Shown: piece by piece, positions 7,506-13,097 of the stretch
How positions within the stretch are numbered: position 1 is the first letter of the stretch
Layout: the number at the start of each line of letters is the position of its first letter
Assembly: GCA_964469055.1 (NCBI GenBank)
Contig: CAYXXN010000054.1
Coordinates: forward strand, 1 to 15,665
Reading direction: 5' to 3'
DNA: 15,665 nt
Source of the DNA: CAYXXN01 sp964469055
Lineage (GTDB): Bacteria > Acidobacteriota > Thermoanaerobaculia > Multivoradales > JAHEKO01
Made by a program: the position numbers and the translations under genes
The notes under the pieces: model-generated
What the model was told of the DNA's origin: nothing
The model's input: only the letters and a program-made list of their open reading frames with translations
Database searches by the model: none

Positions 7506-7561
7506 GGATCCTCCCTCTCAGGGCGAGCCTACGTGGATGCCCCCCCGTTGTTTCGGCCGGC

Positions 7562-7575
7562 GGCCGGTCCCGGCC
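7562..7575. other. GC-rich inverted repeat in the gap after the ECF sigma gene
   Basis: GGCCGG and CCGGCC surround a two-base centre, with further GGCCGG copies on both sides (7555-7560 and 7572-7577). Alternative stems are therefore possible in the 79-base gap between the sigma gene and the next gene. There is no T tract, so this is not a convincing intrinsic terminator. It could set relative expression of sigma factor and downstream genes, or be only base composition. Confidence 0.3.
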
Positions 7576-7584
7576 GGCGCCCCA

Positions 7585-8181
7585 TCAGCCATCCTCGGGC
7601 CCCCAGCCCAGCTCGATCAGAGCCTTTGCCATCCCCTTGCGGGCCCGGTGCAGATGGGTCTTGACCGTGCCCAGGGGCAGCCCGGTGACCTCGGCGATCT
7701 CCTCGTAGGCCAGCCCCTGGCGAAAGCGCAGCTCCATCACCAGCCGGTAGTCGGGCTTGAGCCGCGCCACGGCCTCTTCCAACGCCGCCGCCAGCCGCCG
7801 CCTGCGGGCCAGGGCCTCTGGCGTGTCGTGCGCGGGAGCGGCCAGCGTGGCGAGCAGGTCCGGCCCCTCCTCGTCAGGGCTCTCGAGCGGCAGGGTCTCC
7901 GGCCCTCGCCGCCGCAAGTGGTCGATCGCCGCGTTGTGGGCGATCTTGAACAGCCAGCTCGAGAACTTGCGCTCGAGCTCGAAGGTGTCGAGCGCGCGAT
8001 AAGCCTTGAGGAAGGCCTCCTGGGCGAGGTCCTCCGCCGCGCTGCGGTCGCGCACCAACTGCAAGACGATGCCGAAGACCCCGCGCTGGTAGCGCTCGAC
8101 GAGCTGGCGGAAGGCGTCCCCGTCGCCGGCCAAGGTGCGGGTGACGAGGACCGCGTCCTCCGTGGGCTCAGGCGTGGCCAT
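7585..8181 (-). CDS. ECF-family RNA polymerase sigma factor
   Basis: This is an RpoE/SigW-like alternative sigma factor that redirects RNA polymerase, usually in response to envelope signals. The 198-residue protein from ATG 8181 has only the two ECF domains: region 2 (about 22-90, with EDLAQEAFLKAY and FSSWLFKIAHNAAIDHLRR) and region 4 (about 135-188, with YEEIAEVTGLPLGTVKTHLHRAR as the DNA-binding helices), joined by an acidic, proline-containing linker. A GTG at 8202 would add seven residues but starts one base after the uppP stop without a usable ribosome site; GCGGAA precedes the ATG weakly, so the start is uncertain. It follows uppP by 22 bases and precedes the putative anti-sigma and bactofilin-like genes, a typical ECF operon order. 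Confidence 0.93.
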   Translation of the reverse strand: MATPEPTEDAVLVTRTLAGDGDAFRQLVERYQRGVFGIVLQLVRDRSAAEDLAQEAFLKAYRALDTFELERKFSSWLFKIAHNAAIDHLRRRGPETLPLESPDEEGPDLLATLAAPAHDTPEALARRRRLAAALEEAVARLKPDYRLVMELRFRQGLAYEEIAEVTGLPLGTVKTHLHRARKGMAKALIELGWGPEDG

Positions 8182-8203
8182 CGGTTCCGCGGCGCGATCC
8201 ACC

Positions 8204-9007
8204 TCAGGCGGCGGCGAGCAGAGCGAGCCCGAGCAGCACGCGGTAGACGACGAAGACCTGCAGGCTGTGCCGTCGCGTCCAGGCCAGCACCCAGCCGATG
8301 GCGAGGTGGGAGGTGACGGCGGAGACGGCGAAGCCGACCGCCAGCGCCGGCCAGGCCGCCGCGCCGAGGGCCCTCCCGGTCGCCAGATCGAAGCCGTTCT
8401 TGGCCGCCACCAGGACGCCGATCGGCACGGCCATCAGGAAGGCGAGGCGGGCCGCCGCCTCGCGCGTCAGCCCCAGCCCGAGTCCGGCGGTCATCGTAAT
8501 GCCCGAGCGCGAGGTGCCGGGGATCAGGGCGATCGCCTGCGCCAGGCCGACGGCGAGGATGCCGCGCATACCGAGATCCTCGGCCTCCCGCCGGCGCCGG
8601 CCCAACCCGTCGGCGAGACCGAGCAGCACTCCGAAGCCGACGAGCGCCGTGGCGATGACGCGCACGCTGCGGGTCTCGGCGACGATCCAGTCCTGGGCGA
8701 GCAGGCCGGCCACGGCCGCCGGGACAGTGGCGAGAATCACGGCCCAGGCGAGGCGCGCCTCGGGGGGGAGGGGTCGCGGTAACGCGAAGGACCGCCACCA
8801 GGCGGCCGCCAGCCGCACGAGGTCGTGGCGCAGGGCGACCAGCACCGCCAAAAGCGAGCCCGTATTGGCGGCGATGTCGAAGGCCAACCCCTGATCGGGC
8901 CAACCGAAGAGGAGCGAGACCAGCACCAGGTGGCCGGTCGAGCTGATCGGCAGGAACTCGGCCGGCCCCTGCACTAGGCCGAGCAGGAAGGCCTGGAGCA
9001 GGCTCAC
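8204..9007 (-). CDS. uppP: Undecaprenyl-diphosphate phosphatase UppP (BacA)
   Basis: UppP removes a phosphate from undecaprenyl diphosphate outside the membrane, recycling the lipid carrier for peptidoglycan and surface polysaccharides; overproduction gives bacitracin resistance. The 267-residue polytopic protein has both signature regions: GLVQGPAEFLPISSTGHL (10-27; E17 and H26 match E. coli E21 and H30) and PGTSRSG (163-169; R167 matches R174). I start it at GTG 9007, which gives the usual N-terminus MSLLQAFLLGLVQG. The frame is open far upstream, but that stretch is antisense to the DUF4301 gene. A TACAAT box at 9052-9057 supports a start after it, although an upstream ATG at 9052 exists. 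It heads the minus-strand run and probably cotranscribes with the ECF sigma gene. Confidence 0.94.
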   Translation of the reverse strand: MSLLQAFLLGLVQGPAEFLPISSTGHLVLVSLLFGWPDQGLAFDIAANTGSLLAVLVALRHDLVRLAAAWWRSFALPRPLPPEARLAWAVILATVPAAVAGLLAQDWIVAETRSVRVIATALVGFGVLLGLADGLGRRRREAEDLGMRGILAVGLAQAIALIPGTSRSGITMTAGLGLGLTREAAARLAFLMAVPIGVLVAAKNGFDLATGRALGAAAWPALAVGFAVSAVTSHLAIGWVLAWTRRHSLQVFVVYRVLLGLALLAAA

Positions 9008-9051
9008 GTGGCGGCTCGGGGATGCCCTCTCCCGGGGGAAGGCGCGAAGCA

Positions 9052-9057
9052 TTGTAG
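9052..9057 (-). promoter_or_regulatory. Candidate -10 box for uppP
   Basis: The minus strand reads TACAAT, five of six matches to the -10 consensus, about 45 bases before the uppP GTG. It lies in the 63-base gap between divergent uppP and the DUF4301 gene, which is AT-poor, so the match stands out. No good -35 hexamer is visible at 16-18 bases. A GGGAGAGGG stretch lies between the box and the start but is farther from the GTG than usual. Confidence 0.4.
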
Positions 9058-9070
9058 CCTCCTGCCCCGA

Positions 9071-10612
9071 ATGAACGCGAGCTCCCTCTTCACGGCCGAC
9101 GACCTCGCCCAGTTCGCGCGCCTCGGCGTGCCGGTGGGGCAGGTCGAGCAGCAACTCGAGGCCCTCCGCCACCCACCGTCGCCGGCCGCGCTCGCGCGGC
9201 CGTGCCGCCCGGGAGACGGCATCCGGCTTCTCACGCCGGCCGACCACGACGATCTGCTGGCGCGCTGGGCACGGGCCGCCGCCGCCGGCCGGCTCTCGAA
9301 GTTCGTGCCCGCCTCGGGTGCCGCCACCCGCATGTTCGCCGCCCTGCGCTGGTGGCGCTCGCGGCCCGAGATAGCGGACCTCGCCGTCCTGCGCCGGGCG
9401 GCCGCCGCCGAGCCGCTGGCGGCGCAGGCTCTGGCCGCGATCGAGGGCTGGGACCGCCTGCCGTTCGAGCCGACCCGGCCGGCCGTATCGGCGACGGCCG
9501 ACCGCTCGGCGCGCGCCGCGGCCTTCCTCGACGAGCTCGGCCACGGCGACGCGCCCAAGGGGCTGGTGCCCTTCCATCGCACGCCAGACGGGCCTCGCAC
9601 GGCGTTCGAGGAGCACTTGGTCGAGGCCGCGGCCTACCTGCGCGCCGGCGAGCAGCGGACCTGCCGCCTCCACTTCTCGGTCGCCCCCGAGCAGCTCGCC
9701 CGCTTCGCCGCGGCCTACGACGGGTGCCGGGCCGGCCTCGAGCAACGGCTCGACCTGCGCTTCGACGTCGCCTTCTCCACCCAGGCGCGCGCCACCGACA
9801 CGCTTGCCCTGGGCGCTGACCTCGCCCCCCTGCGCCAGGGGGATGGCTCGCTGCTCTTCCAACCCTCGGGCCACGGCGCCCTGCTGCGCAACTTGGCGGC
9901 CCTCGACGGCGACCTGGTCCTCATCAAGAACATCGACAACGTCGTGCCGGAAGACCGCCAGGGGATCGTCGTTCTGTGGCAGCGGTTGCTCATGGGAATG
10001 CTCTCGCGCCTGCAGGAGGAAGTCTCCCGCCAGCAAGCGGCTCTGGCCGCGGCGCGCGGCGCCGAGGACCCCGCCGTTGCGGGCGCCGCCGCCTTCCTCG
10101 CCGCCGAGCTCGGCGTCGAGCCGCCACTCTCGGTGCGGACGGTCGGCGGCCAGGCGCTCACCGACTGGGTCCGTGACCGGCTGCAGCGGCCGCTACGGGT
10201 CTGCGGCATGGTGCCGGCCACAGGGGAGCCCGGCGGCGGGCCGTTCTGGGTGCGCGACGGCCAGGGCGCCGTCTCGCCGCAGATCGTCGAGGCGGCGCAA
10301 GTGGCCCTCCACGACGCCGAGCAACGGGCCGTCTGGGAGGCTGCCACGCACTTCAACCCCGTCGACCTCGCCTGCGGCCTGCTCGATGCGCAGGGGCGAC
10401 CCTACGACCTCGAGCGCTACGTCGATCCCGCGGCCGGCTTCGTCACCGACAAGACCTGGCAAGGCGAGTCGATCAAGACGCTCGAGCGGCCGGGCCTTTG
10501 GAACGGGGCCATGGCGGGCTGGAACACTCTCTTCGTCGAGATTCCCGCCGCGACCTTCGCGCCGGTCAAGACGGTGCTCGACCTGCTGCGGCCGGAACAC
10601 CAGACCCCGTAA
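9071..10612 (+). CDS. DUF4301 family protein, nucleotidyltransferase-like motifs
   Basis: The 513-residue soluble protein matches what I recall of DUF4301, best known from Bacteroidota, whose function is not established. Conserved blocks in order: LSKFVPASGAATRM (75-88), PKGLVPFHR (162-170), RTAFEEHLVEAA (176-187), QPSGHGALLRNL (264-275), LIKNIDNVV (284-292), EPGGGPFWV (386-394), THFNPVDL (426-433), LWNGAMAGWNT (476-486) and LLRPEHQ (505-511). Several of these resemble UDP-sugar pyrophosphorylase (GT-A fold) motifs: a G-x-x-TRM glycine loop, a K-G-L-x-P lysine motif, a GHG base-binding loop and an NxDN metal site. A sugar-1-phosphate nucleotidyltransferase role is therefore my inference. I chose ATG 9071; an in-frame GTG at 9008 would overlap the divergent uppP promoter. 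No clear Shine-Dalgarno precedes it, so translation may be weak or leaderless. Confidence 0.88.
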   Translation: MNASSLFTADDLAQFARLGVPVGQVEQQLEALRHPPSPAALARPCRPGDGIRLLTPADHDDLLARWARAAAAGRLSKFVPASGAATRMFAALRWWRSRPEIADLAVLRRAAAAEPLAAQALAAIEGWDRLPFEPTRPAVSATADRSARAAAFLDELGHGDAPKGLVPFHRTPDGPRTAFEEHLVEAAAYLRAGEQRTCRLHFSVAPEQLARFAAAYDGCRAGLEQRLDLRFDVAFSTQARATDTLALGADLAPLRQGDGSLLFQPSGHGALLRNLAALDGDLVLIKNIDNVVPEDRQGIVVLWQRLLMGMLSRLQEEVSRQQAALAAARGAEDPAVAGAAAFLAAELGVEPPLSVRTVGGQALTDWVRDRLQRPLRVCGMVPATGEPGGGPFWVRDGQGAVSPQIVEAAQVALHDAEQRAVWEAATHFNPVDLACGLLDAQGRPYDLERYVDPAAGFVTDKTWQGESIKTLERPGLWNGAMAGWNTLFVEIPAATFAPVKTVLDLLRPEHQTP

Positions 10613-10653
10613 GCATCACCGGACCGTCACAGACGCCTGCCACCGCCTCTGGC

Positions 10654-10659
10654 TATACT
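10654..10659 (+). promoter_or_regulatory. Candidate -10 box for the dodecin-kbp pair
   Basis: TATACT matches five of six -10 consensus bases and lies 34 bases before the dodecin ATG in the 75-base gap after the DUF4301 gene. No clear -35 element is visible. Transcription from here would start near 10666, inside the hairpin at 10662-10678. Confidence 0.45.
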
Positions 10660-10661
10660 CG

Positions 10662-10678
10662 CTCTCCCTTTTGGAGAG
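10662..10678 (+). promoter_or_regulatory. Hairpin overlapping the dodecin ribosome-binding site
   Basis: CTCTCC (10662-10667) pairs perfectly with GGAGAG (10673-10678) across a five-base CTTTT loop. The right arm is the first part of GGAGAGGAG (10673-10681), the Shine-Dalgarno of dodecin, whose ATG is at 10688. Folding would partly mask the site; AGGAG at 10677-10681 stays half exposed. A role in translation control is an inference. Confidence 0.35.
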
Positions 10679-10687
10679 GAGCCTCCC

Positions 10688-10894
10688 ATGTCCGTCGCCA
10701 AGATCAGCGAGATTTCCGCGAGCTCGAAGGAGAGCTTCGAGGACGCCATCTCCCAGGGCGTCAAACGCGCCAACAAGACCCTGCGCAACATCGCCGAGGG
10801 CTGGGTGAGCGGCATGAAGGTCATGGTCAAGAACGGCAAGGTGACCGAGTACCGCGTGCGCCTCAAGGTCACCTTCGTGCTGGACGACAAGTGA
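10688..10894 (+). CDS. Dodecin family small protein
   Basis: Dodecins are about 65-70 residues long and assemble into hollow dodecamers that store or buffer flavins; some also bind CoA. The 68-residue protein has the family pattern: SVAKISEISASS, SFEDAISQGVKRANKTLRN (one amphipathic helix) and KVTEYRVRLKVTFVLDD (strands). In classic flavin-binding dodecins such as those of Halobacterium and Thermus, a tryptophan just after the helix stacks on the isoalloxazine ring. Here the equivalent position reads Glu, and the only Trp (W39, in IAEGWV) is two residues later, a layout I recall from proteobacterial dodecin-like proteins. Flavin binding is therefore uncertain. GGAGAGGAG precedes the ATG with six bases of spacing. 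It is followed by kbp after 13 bases, probably in one transcript. Confidence 0.9.
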   Translation: MSVAKISEISASSKESFEDAISQGVKRANKTLRNIAEGWVSGMKVMVKNGKVTEYRVRLKVTFVLDDK

Positions 10895-10907
10895 GAGGAG
10901 CCAAGCC

Positions 10908-11414
10908 ATGGGCCTGTTCGACTTCGTGAAGGAAGCCGGCGCCAAGATCCTGGGCGCCGACGAACCCGCCGCCCAGCCCAAGCCGACGCCCGCCCCCGCG
11001 GCGAGCCCCGGTGAGATGCGGCAGGCGCTCGACCAGAAGCGCGCCCTCGCTCTGCTGCGCCACGTCCAGGGCCTCGGCCTCGGCGTGACCGACTTGCAGA
11101 TCACCGTCGCGGGCGACCACATCACGGTGCGCGGCAAGGCGCCGAGCCAGGAAGCTCGAGAGAAAGTGGTGCTGGCGGTCGGCAACGTCGCTGGGGTGGC
11201 CCGCGTCGACGACCAGATGGAGGTCGTCGCCCCCGAGCCGGCCGCGACGTTCTACACCGTCGAGCGCGGTGACACCCTTTCGGCGATCGCCAAGGCCCAC
11301 TACGGCAGTGCCAACAAGTACATGGTGATCTTCGAGGCGAACCAGCCGCTGCTCACGGACCCGGACAAGATCTACCCGGGGCAGAAGCTCCGCATCCCGT
11401 CGCTGCCGAAGTAG
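10908..11414 (+). CDS. kbp: BON-LysM domain protein, Kbp (YgaU) family potassium-binding protein
   Basis: E. coli Kbp (YgaU) is a cytoplasmic protein that binds potassium and changes conformation at high K+. This 168-residue protein aligns along its whole length: the start MGLFDFVKEAGAKI, a Pro/Ala-rich insert (19-35), a BON domain (about 36-108, with QEAREKVVLAVGNVAGVARVDD), and a LysM domain (about 115-165, with FYTVERGDTLSAIAKAHYG and DPDKIYPGQKLRIP). No signal peptide is present, which fits the cytosolic Kbp rather than a wall-binding LysM protein. The proline linker is longer than I recall for E. coli. GAGAGGAG lies about seven bases before ATG 10908, and the dodecin gene ends 13 bases upstream. 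It converges on glnA with a 14-base gap and no visible terminator. Confidence 0.92.
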   Translation: MGLFDFVKEAGAKILGADEPAAQPKPTPAPAASPGEMRQALDQKRALALLRHVQGLGLGVTDLQITVAGDHITVRGKAPSQEAREKVVLAVGNVAGVARVDDQMEVVAPEPAATFYTVERGDTLSAIAKAHYGSANKYMVIFEANQPLLTDPDKIYPGQKLRIPSLPK

Positions 11415-11428
11415 CTTCCTGCGCGCGC

Positions 11429-12763
11429 CTAGTAGGCCTCGAGGTAGCGCTCCTGCTCCCAGGGGTGGACGACGGTGATGTAGTCCTCCCACTCGCGGCG
11501 CTTGGCCTGCACGAAGTGCTCGAAGATGTGCTCGCCCAGGGCGTCGCGCACCAGCGTGCTCTTCTCCAGGTTGTCGAGAGCCTCCGACAAGTTCCCCGGC
11601 AACTCCTCGATGCGGTGGCGGCGCTTCTCGCGCTGGCTCATCGTGAAGATGTTCTTGTTGACCGGCGGCCCCGGGTCGATCTTGCGCGCCACGCCGTCGA
11701 GGCCGGCCGCCAGCATCACCGCCAGCGCGAGGTACGGGTTGCAGGCGGGGTCGGGCATCCTCACCTCGCAGCGCGTCGACATGCCGCGCTTGTCCGGGAC
11801 CCGCACCAGCGGGCTCCTGTTCTTCTCCGACCAGGCGATGTTGGTCGGCGCCTCGTAGCCGGGCACCAAGCGTTTGTAGGAGTTCACCAAGGGGTTGGTG
11901 ATCGCGACGAACCACTGGGCGTGCTGGAGGATGCCGCCGATGTAGCCCAGCGCCACCTTCGAGAGCTGCCACTCGCCCTTCTTCGAGAAGAAGGCGTTGT
12001 CGCCGTTCTTGTCGAGCAGGCTCTGGTGGGTGTGCATACCCGAGCCGTTGACCCCGTAGAGCGGCTTGGGCATGAACGTGGCGTGCAAGCCATGGTCGAG
12101 GGCCACTCTCTTGACGACGAAGCGAAAGGTCGTCACGTTGTCCGCCGTCTGCACGGCCGGCGCGTACTTGAAGTCGATCTCGTGCTGACCCGGCGCCACC
12201 TCGTGGTGGGCGGCCTCGACCTCGAAGCCCATCGCCTCGAGCACGACGACGACGTCGCGCCGACACTGCTCGCCCTTGTCCACCGGAGTCAAGTCGAAGT
12301 AGCCGCCGACGTCGTGCGTCTCCACCAGGGTCTTGCCCGTCGCGTCCTTCTGGAAGAGGAAGAACTCGGCCTCCGGCCCGGCGACCATCGTGTAGCCCAT
12401 CTTCTTGGCCTTCTCGACCTGGCGCTTCAAGGTGAGGCGCGGACAGCCGGCGAAGGGGCTGCCGTCCGGGCGATGGATGTCGCAGATCAGCCGCGCCACC
12501 TTCGAGCCGTCGGGGTTGCTCCACGGGTTGACAGTGAACGTGCCGTAGTCCGGCACCAGCAGCATGTCGGACTCCTCGATGCGCACGAAGCCCTCGATCG
12601 ACGAGCCGTCGAACATGATCTGGCCGTCGAGCGCCTTCTGGAACTGGCTAGCCGGAACCTCGACGTTCTTGAGCGCTCCCAGGATGTCGGTGAACTGCAG
12701 GCGCAGGAAGCGCACCTTCTCCTTCTTGGCGGTGGCGAGGATCTCGGCTCGGGTCGTCAACAT
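11429..12763 (-). CDS. glnA: Glutamine synthetase type I-alpha
   Basis: GlnA makes glutamine from glutamate, ammonia and ATP as a dodecamer. The 444-residue length and sequence fit GS I-alpha (Bacillus type). Active-site blocks are present: FDGSSIEGF (51-59), AGPEAEFFLF (128-137), EVAPGQHEI (188-196), NGSGMHTHQS (239-248) and RCEVRMPDPACNPYLA (331-346). The NLYDLPP adenylylation segment of GS I-beta is absent, so GlnE-type control is not expected. Arg61 in EGFVRIEESDM matches B. subtilis Arg62, and Glu304 in GYEAP matches Glu304; both residues govern feedback inhibition and regulator contacts in Firmicutes. ATG 12763 follows AAAAGGAGATC, a strong ribosome site. It is monocistronic, with a long structured region upstream. 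Regulation in this organism is unknown. Confidence 0.97.
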   Translation of the reverse strand: MLTTRAEILATAKKEKVRFLRLQFTDILGALKNVEVPASQFQKALDGQIMFDGSSIEGFVRIEESDMLLVPDYGTFTVNPWSNPDGSKVARLICDIHRPDGSPFAGCPRLTLKRQVEKAKKMGYTMVAGPEAEFFLFQKDATGKTLVETHDVGGYFDLTPVDKGEQCRRDVVVVLEAMGFEVEAAHHEVAPGQHEIDFKYAPAVQTADNVTTFRFVVKRVALDHGLHATFMPKPLYGVNGSGMHTHQSLLDKNGDNAFFSKKGEWQLSKVALGYIGGILQHAQWFVAITNPLVNSYKRLVPGYEAPTNIAWSEKNRSPLVRVPDKRGMSTRCEVRMPDPACNPYLALAVMLAAGLDGVARKIDPGPPVNKNIFTMSQREKRRHRIEELPGNLSEALDNLEKSTLVRDALGEHIFEHFVQAKRREWEDYITVVHPWEQERYLEAY

Positions 12764-12790
12764 GATCTCCTTTTCGATGGCAGCCTGCGA

Positions 12791-12819
12791 AAACTAACCC
12801 AGAAGGAGCCGTTAGACAA
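12791..12819 (-). promoter_or_regulatory. Candidate promoter of glnA
   Basis: On the minus strand TTGTCT (12819-12814) lies 17 bases before TAGTTT (12796-12791). This is a four-of-six and three-of-six match to the -35 and -10 consensus with ideal spacing. Transcription would begin near 12784, leaving about 20 bases before the ATG at 12763, enough for the AAGGAG ribosome site. The match is weak; no sigma-54 site with correct spacing was found as an alternative. Confidence 0.35.
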
Positions 12820-12838
12820 GACGAAGGTTGCGGATTGA

Positions 12839-12869
12839 ACCGAAAAACTGCATCGAGTGACAGAAAAAC
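12839..12869. repeat. Paired A-tract direct repeats upstream of glnA
   Basis: ACCGAAAAAC (12839-12848) and ACAGAAAAAC (12860-12869) differ by one base and start 21 bases apart, two helical turns. A related GCGAAAACT lies at 12787-12795. They sit 20-50 bases upstream of the candidate glnA -35. This spacing fits a dimeric activator, a curved-DNA element or an UP-like element; which one cannot be decided here. Confidence 0.4.
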
Positions 12870-12934
12870 GAATGGCGGAGCGCACTTGCAAGCGGGAGCC
12901 AGGGAGGCGGGCGGGGCGCCATCGCAGGCTCAGT

Positions 12935-12952
12935 GCGACGCCCGAGGGTCGC
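12935..12952. other. Small GC hairpin in the glnA upstream region
   Basis: GCGAC (12935-12939) and GTCGC (12948-12952) form a 5-bp stem around an eight-base loop that could pair further (CC with GG). It may be chance in GC-rich DNA, but it lies next to the larger inverted repeat at 12961-13007. Confidence 0.25.
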
Positions 12953-12960
12953 GCCGCGCA

Positions 12961-13007
12961 GGGAGCTTCCGAGCACGGAGCCGCCGCACCGCGCGCAGGA
13001 AGCTCCC
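12961..13007. repeat. Perfect 10-bp inverted repeat upstream of the small membrane protein gene
   Basis: GGGAGCTTCC (12961-12970) is the exact reverse complement of GGAAGCTCCC (12998-13007), with 27 bases between. It lies about 90 bases before the start of the small membrane protein gene and 200 bases from glnA. It could be a long-loop hairpin or two half-sites for a DNA-binding protein. It lacks a T tract. Confidence 0.45.
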
Positions 13008-13052
13008 GTCTGGAGAAGCGACCCGAGGCTCGGCCCTCGCAGAGGTTCCCTG

Positions 13053-13061
13053 TGTTACCAT
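13053..13061 (+). promoter_or_regulatory. Candidate extended -10 promoter for the small membrane protein
   Basis: TGTTACCAT fits an extended -10 (TG, one base, then TACCAT, four of six consensus bases). It lies 37 bases before the GTG at 13098, in a run otherwise very rich in GC. No -35 is obvious, which extended -10 promoters can tolerate. Confidence 0.35.
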
Positions 13062-13097
13062 CCGCGCCGCTCTGCGAAGCGTGGGAGGCGCCTCGGC

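Larger units (their letters stand above)
12764..13097. other. Divergent intergenic region between glnA and the small membrane protein
   Basis: This 334-base gap is the longest in the window. The glnA-proximal third (about 12779-12870) is clearly richer in A+T than the surroundings and holds the candidate glnA promoter and two A-tract repeats. The rest is GC-rich and holds inverted repeats at 12935-12952 and 12961-13007 and a promoter-like site near 13053. Open frames crossing it have no family features and appear to be chance. I see no riboswitch or tRNA. Confidence 0.6.

Noticed and set aside
8170..8202. GGAACC just before the sigma-factor ATG as an ECF autoregulatory -35
   Set aside because: The appropriate distance downstream lies within the coding sequence and has no matching -10, so no promoter can be supported.
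9008..10036. Upstream extension of the uppP frame to 610 codons
   Set aside because: The added part is antisense to the DUF4301 gene, has no family features and would give a UppP more than twice the normal size. The GTG at 9007 gives the standard N-terminus.
11274..11414. The LysM domain read as evidence for a secreted peptidoglycan-binding protein
   Set aside because: There is no signal peptide, and the whole length aligns with the cytosolic Kbp/YgaU family including its MGLF start.
11465..12838. A 457-codon plus-strand frame opposite glnA
   Set aside because: It mirrors glnA exactly and lacks any recognisable domain; glnA has all catalytic blocks.
12873..12890. A possible sigma-54 promoter (TGGC ... 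TTGC) upstream of glnA
   Set aside because: The GG and GC elements are two bases too far apart for sigma-54, and the orientation points away from glnA.
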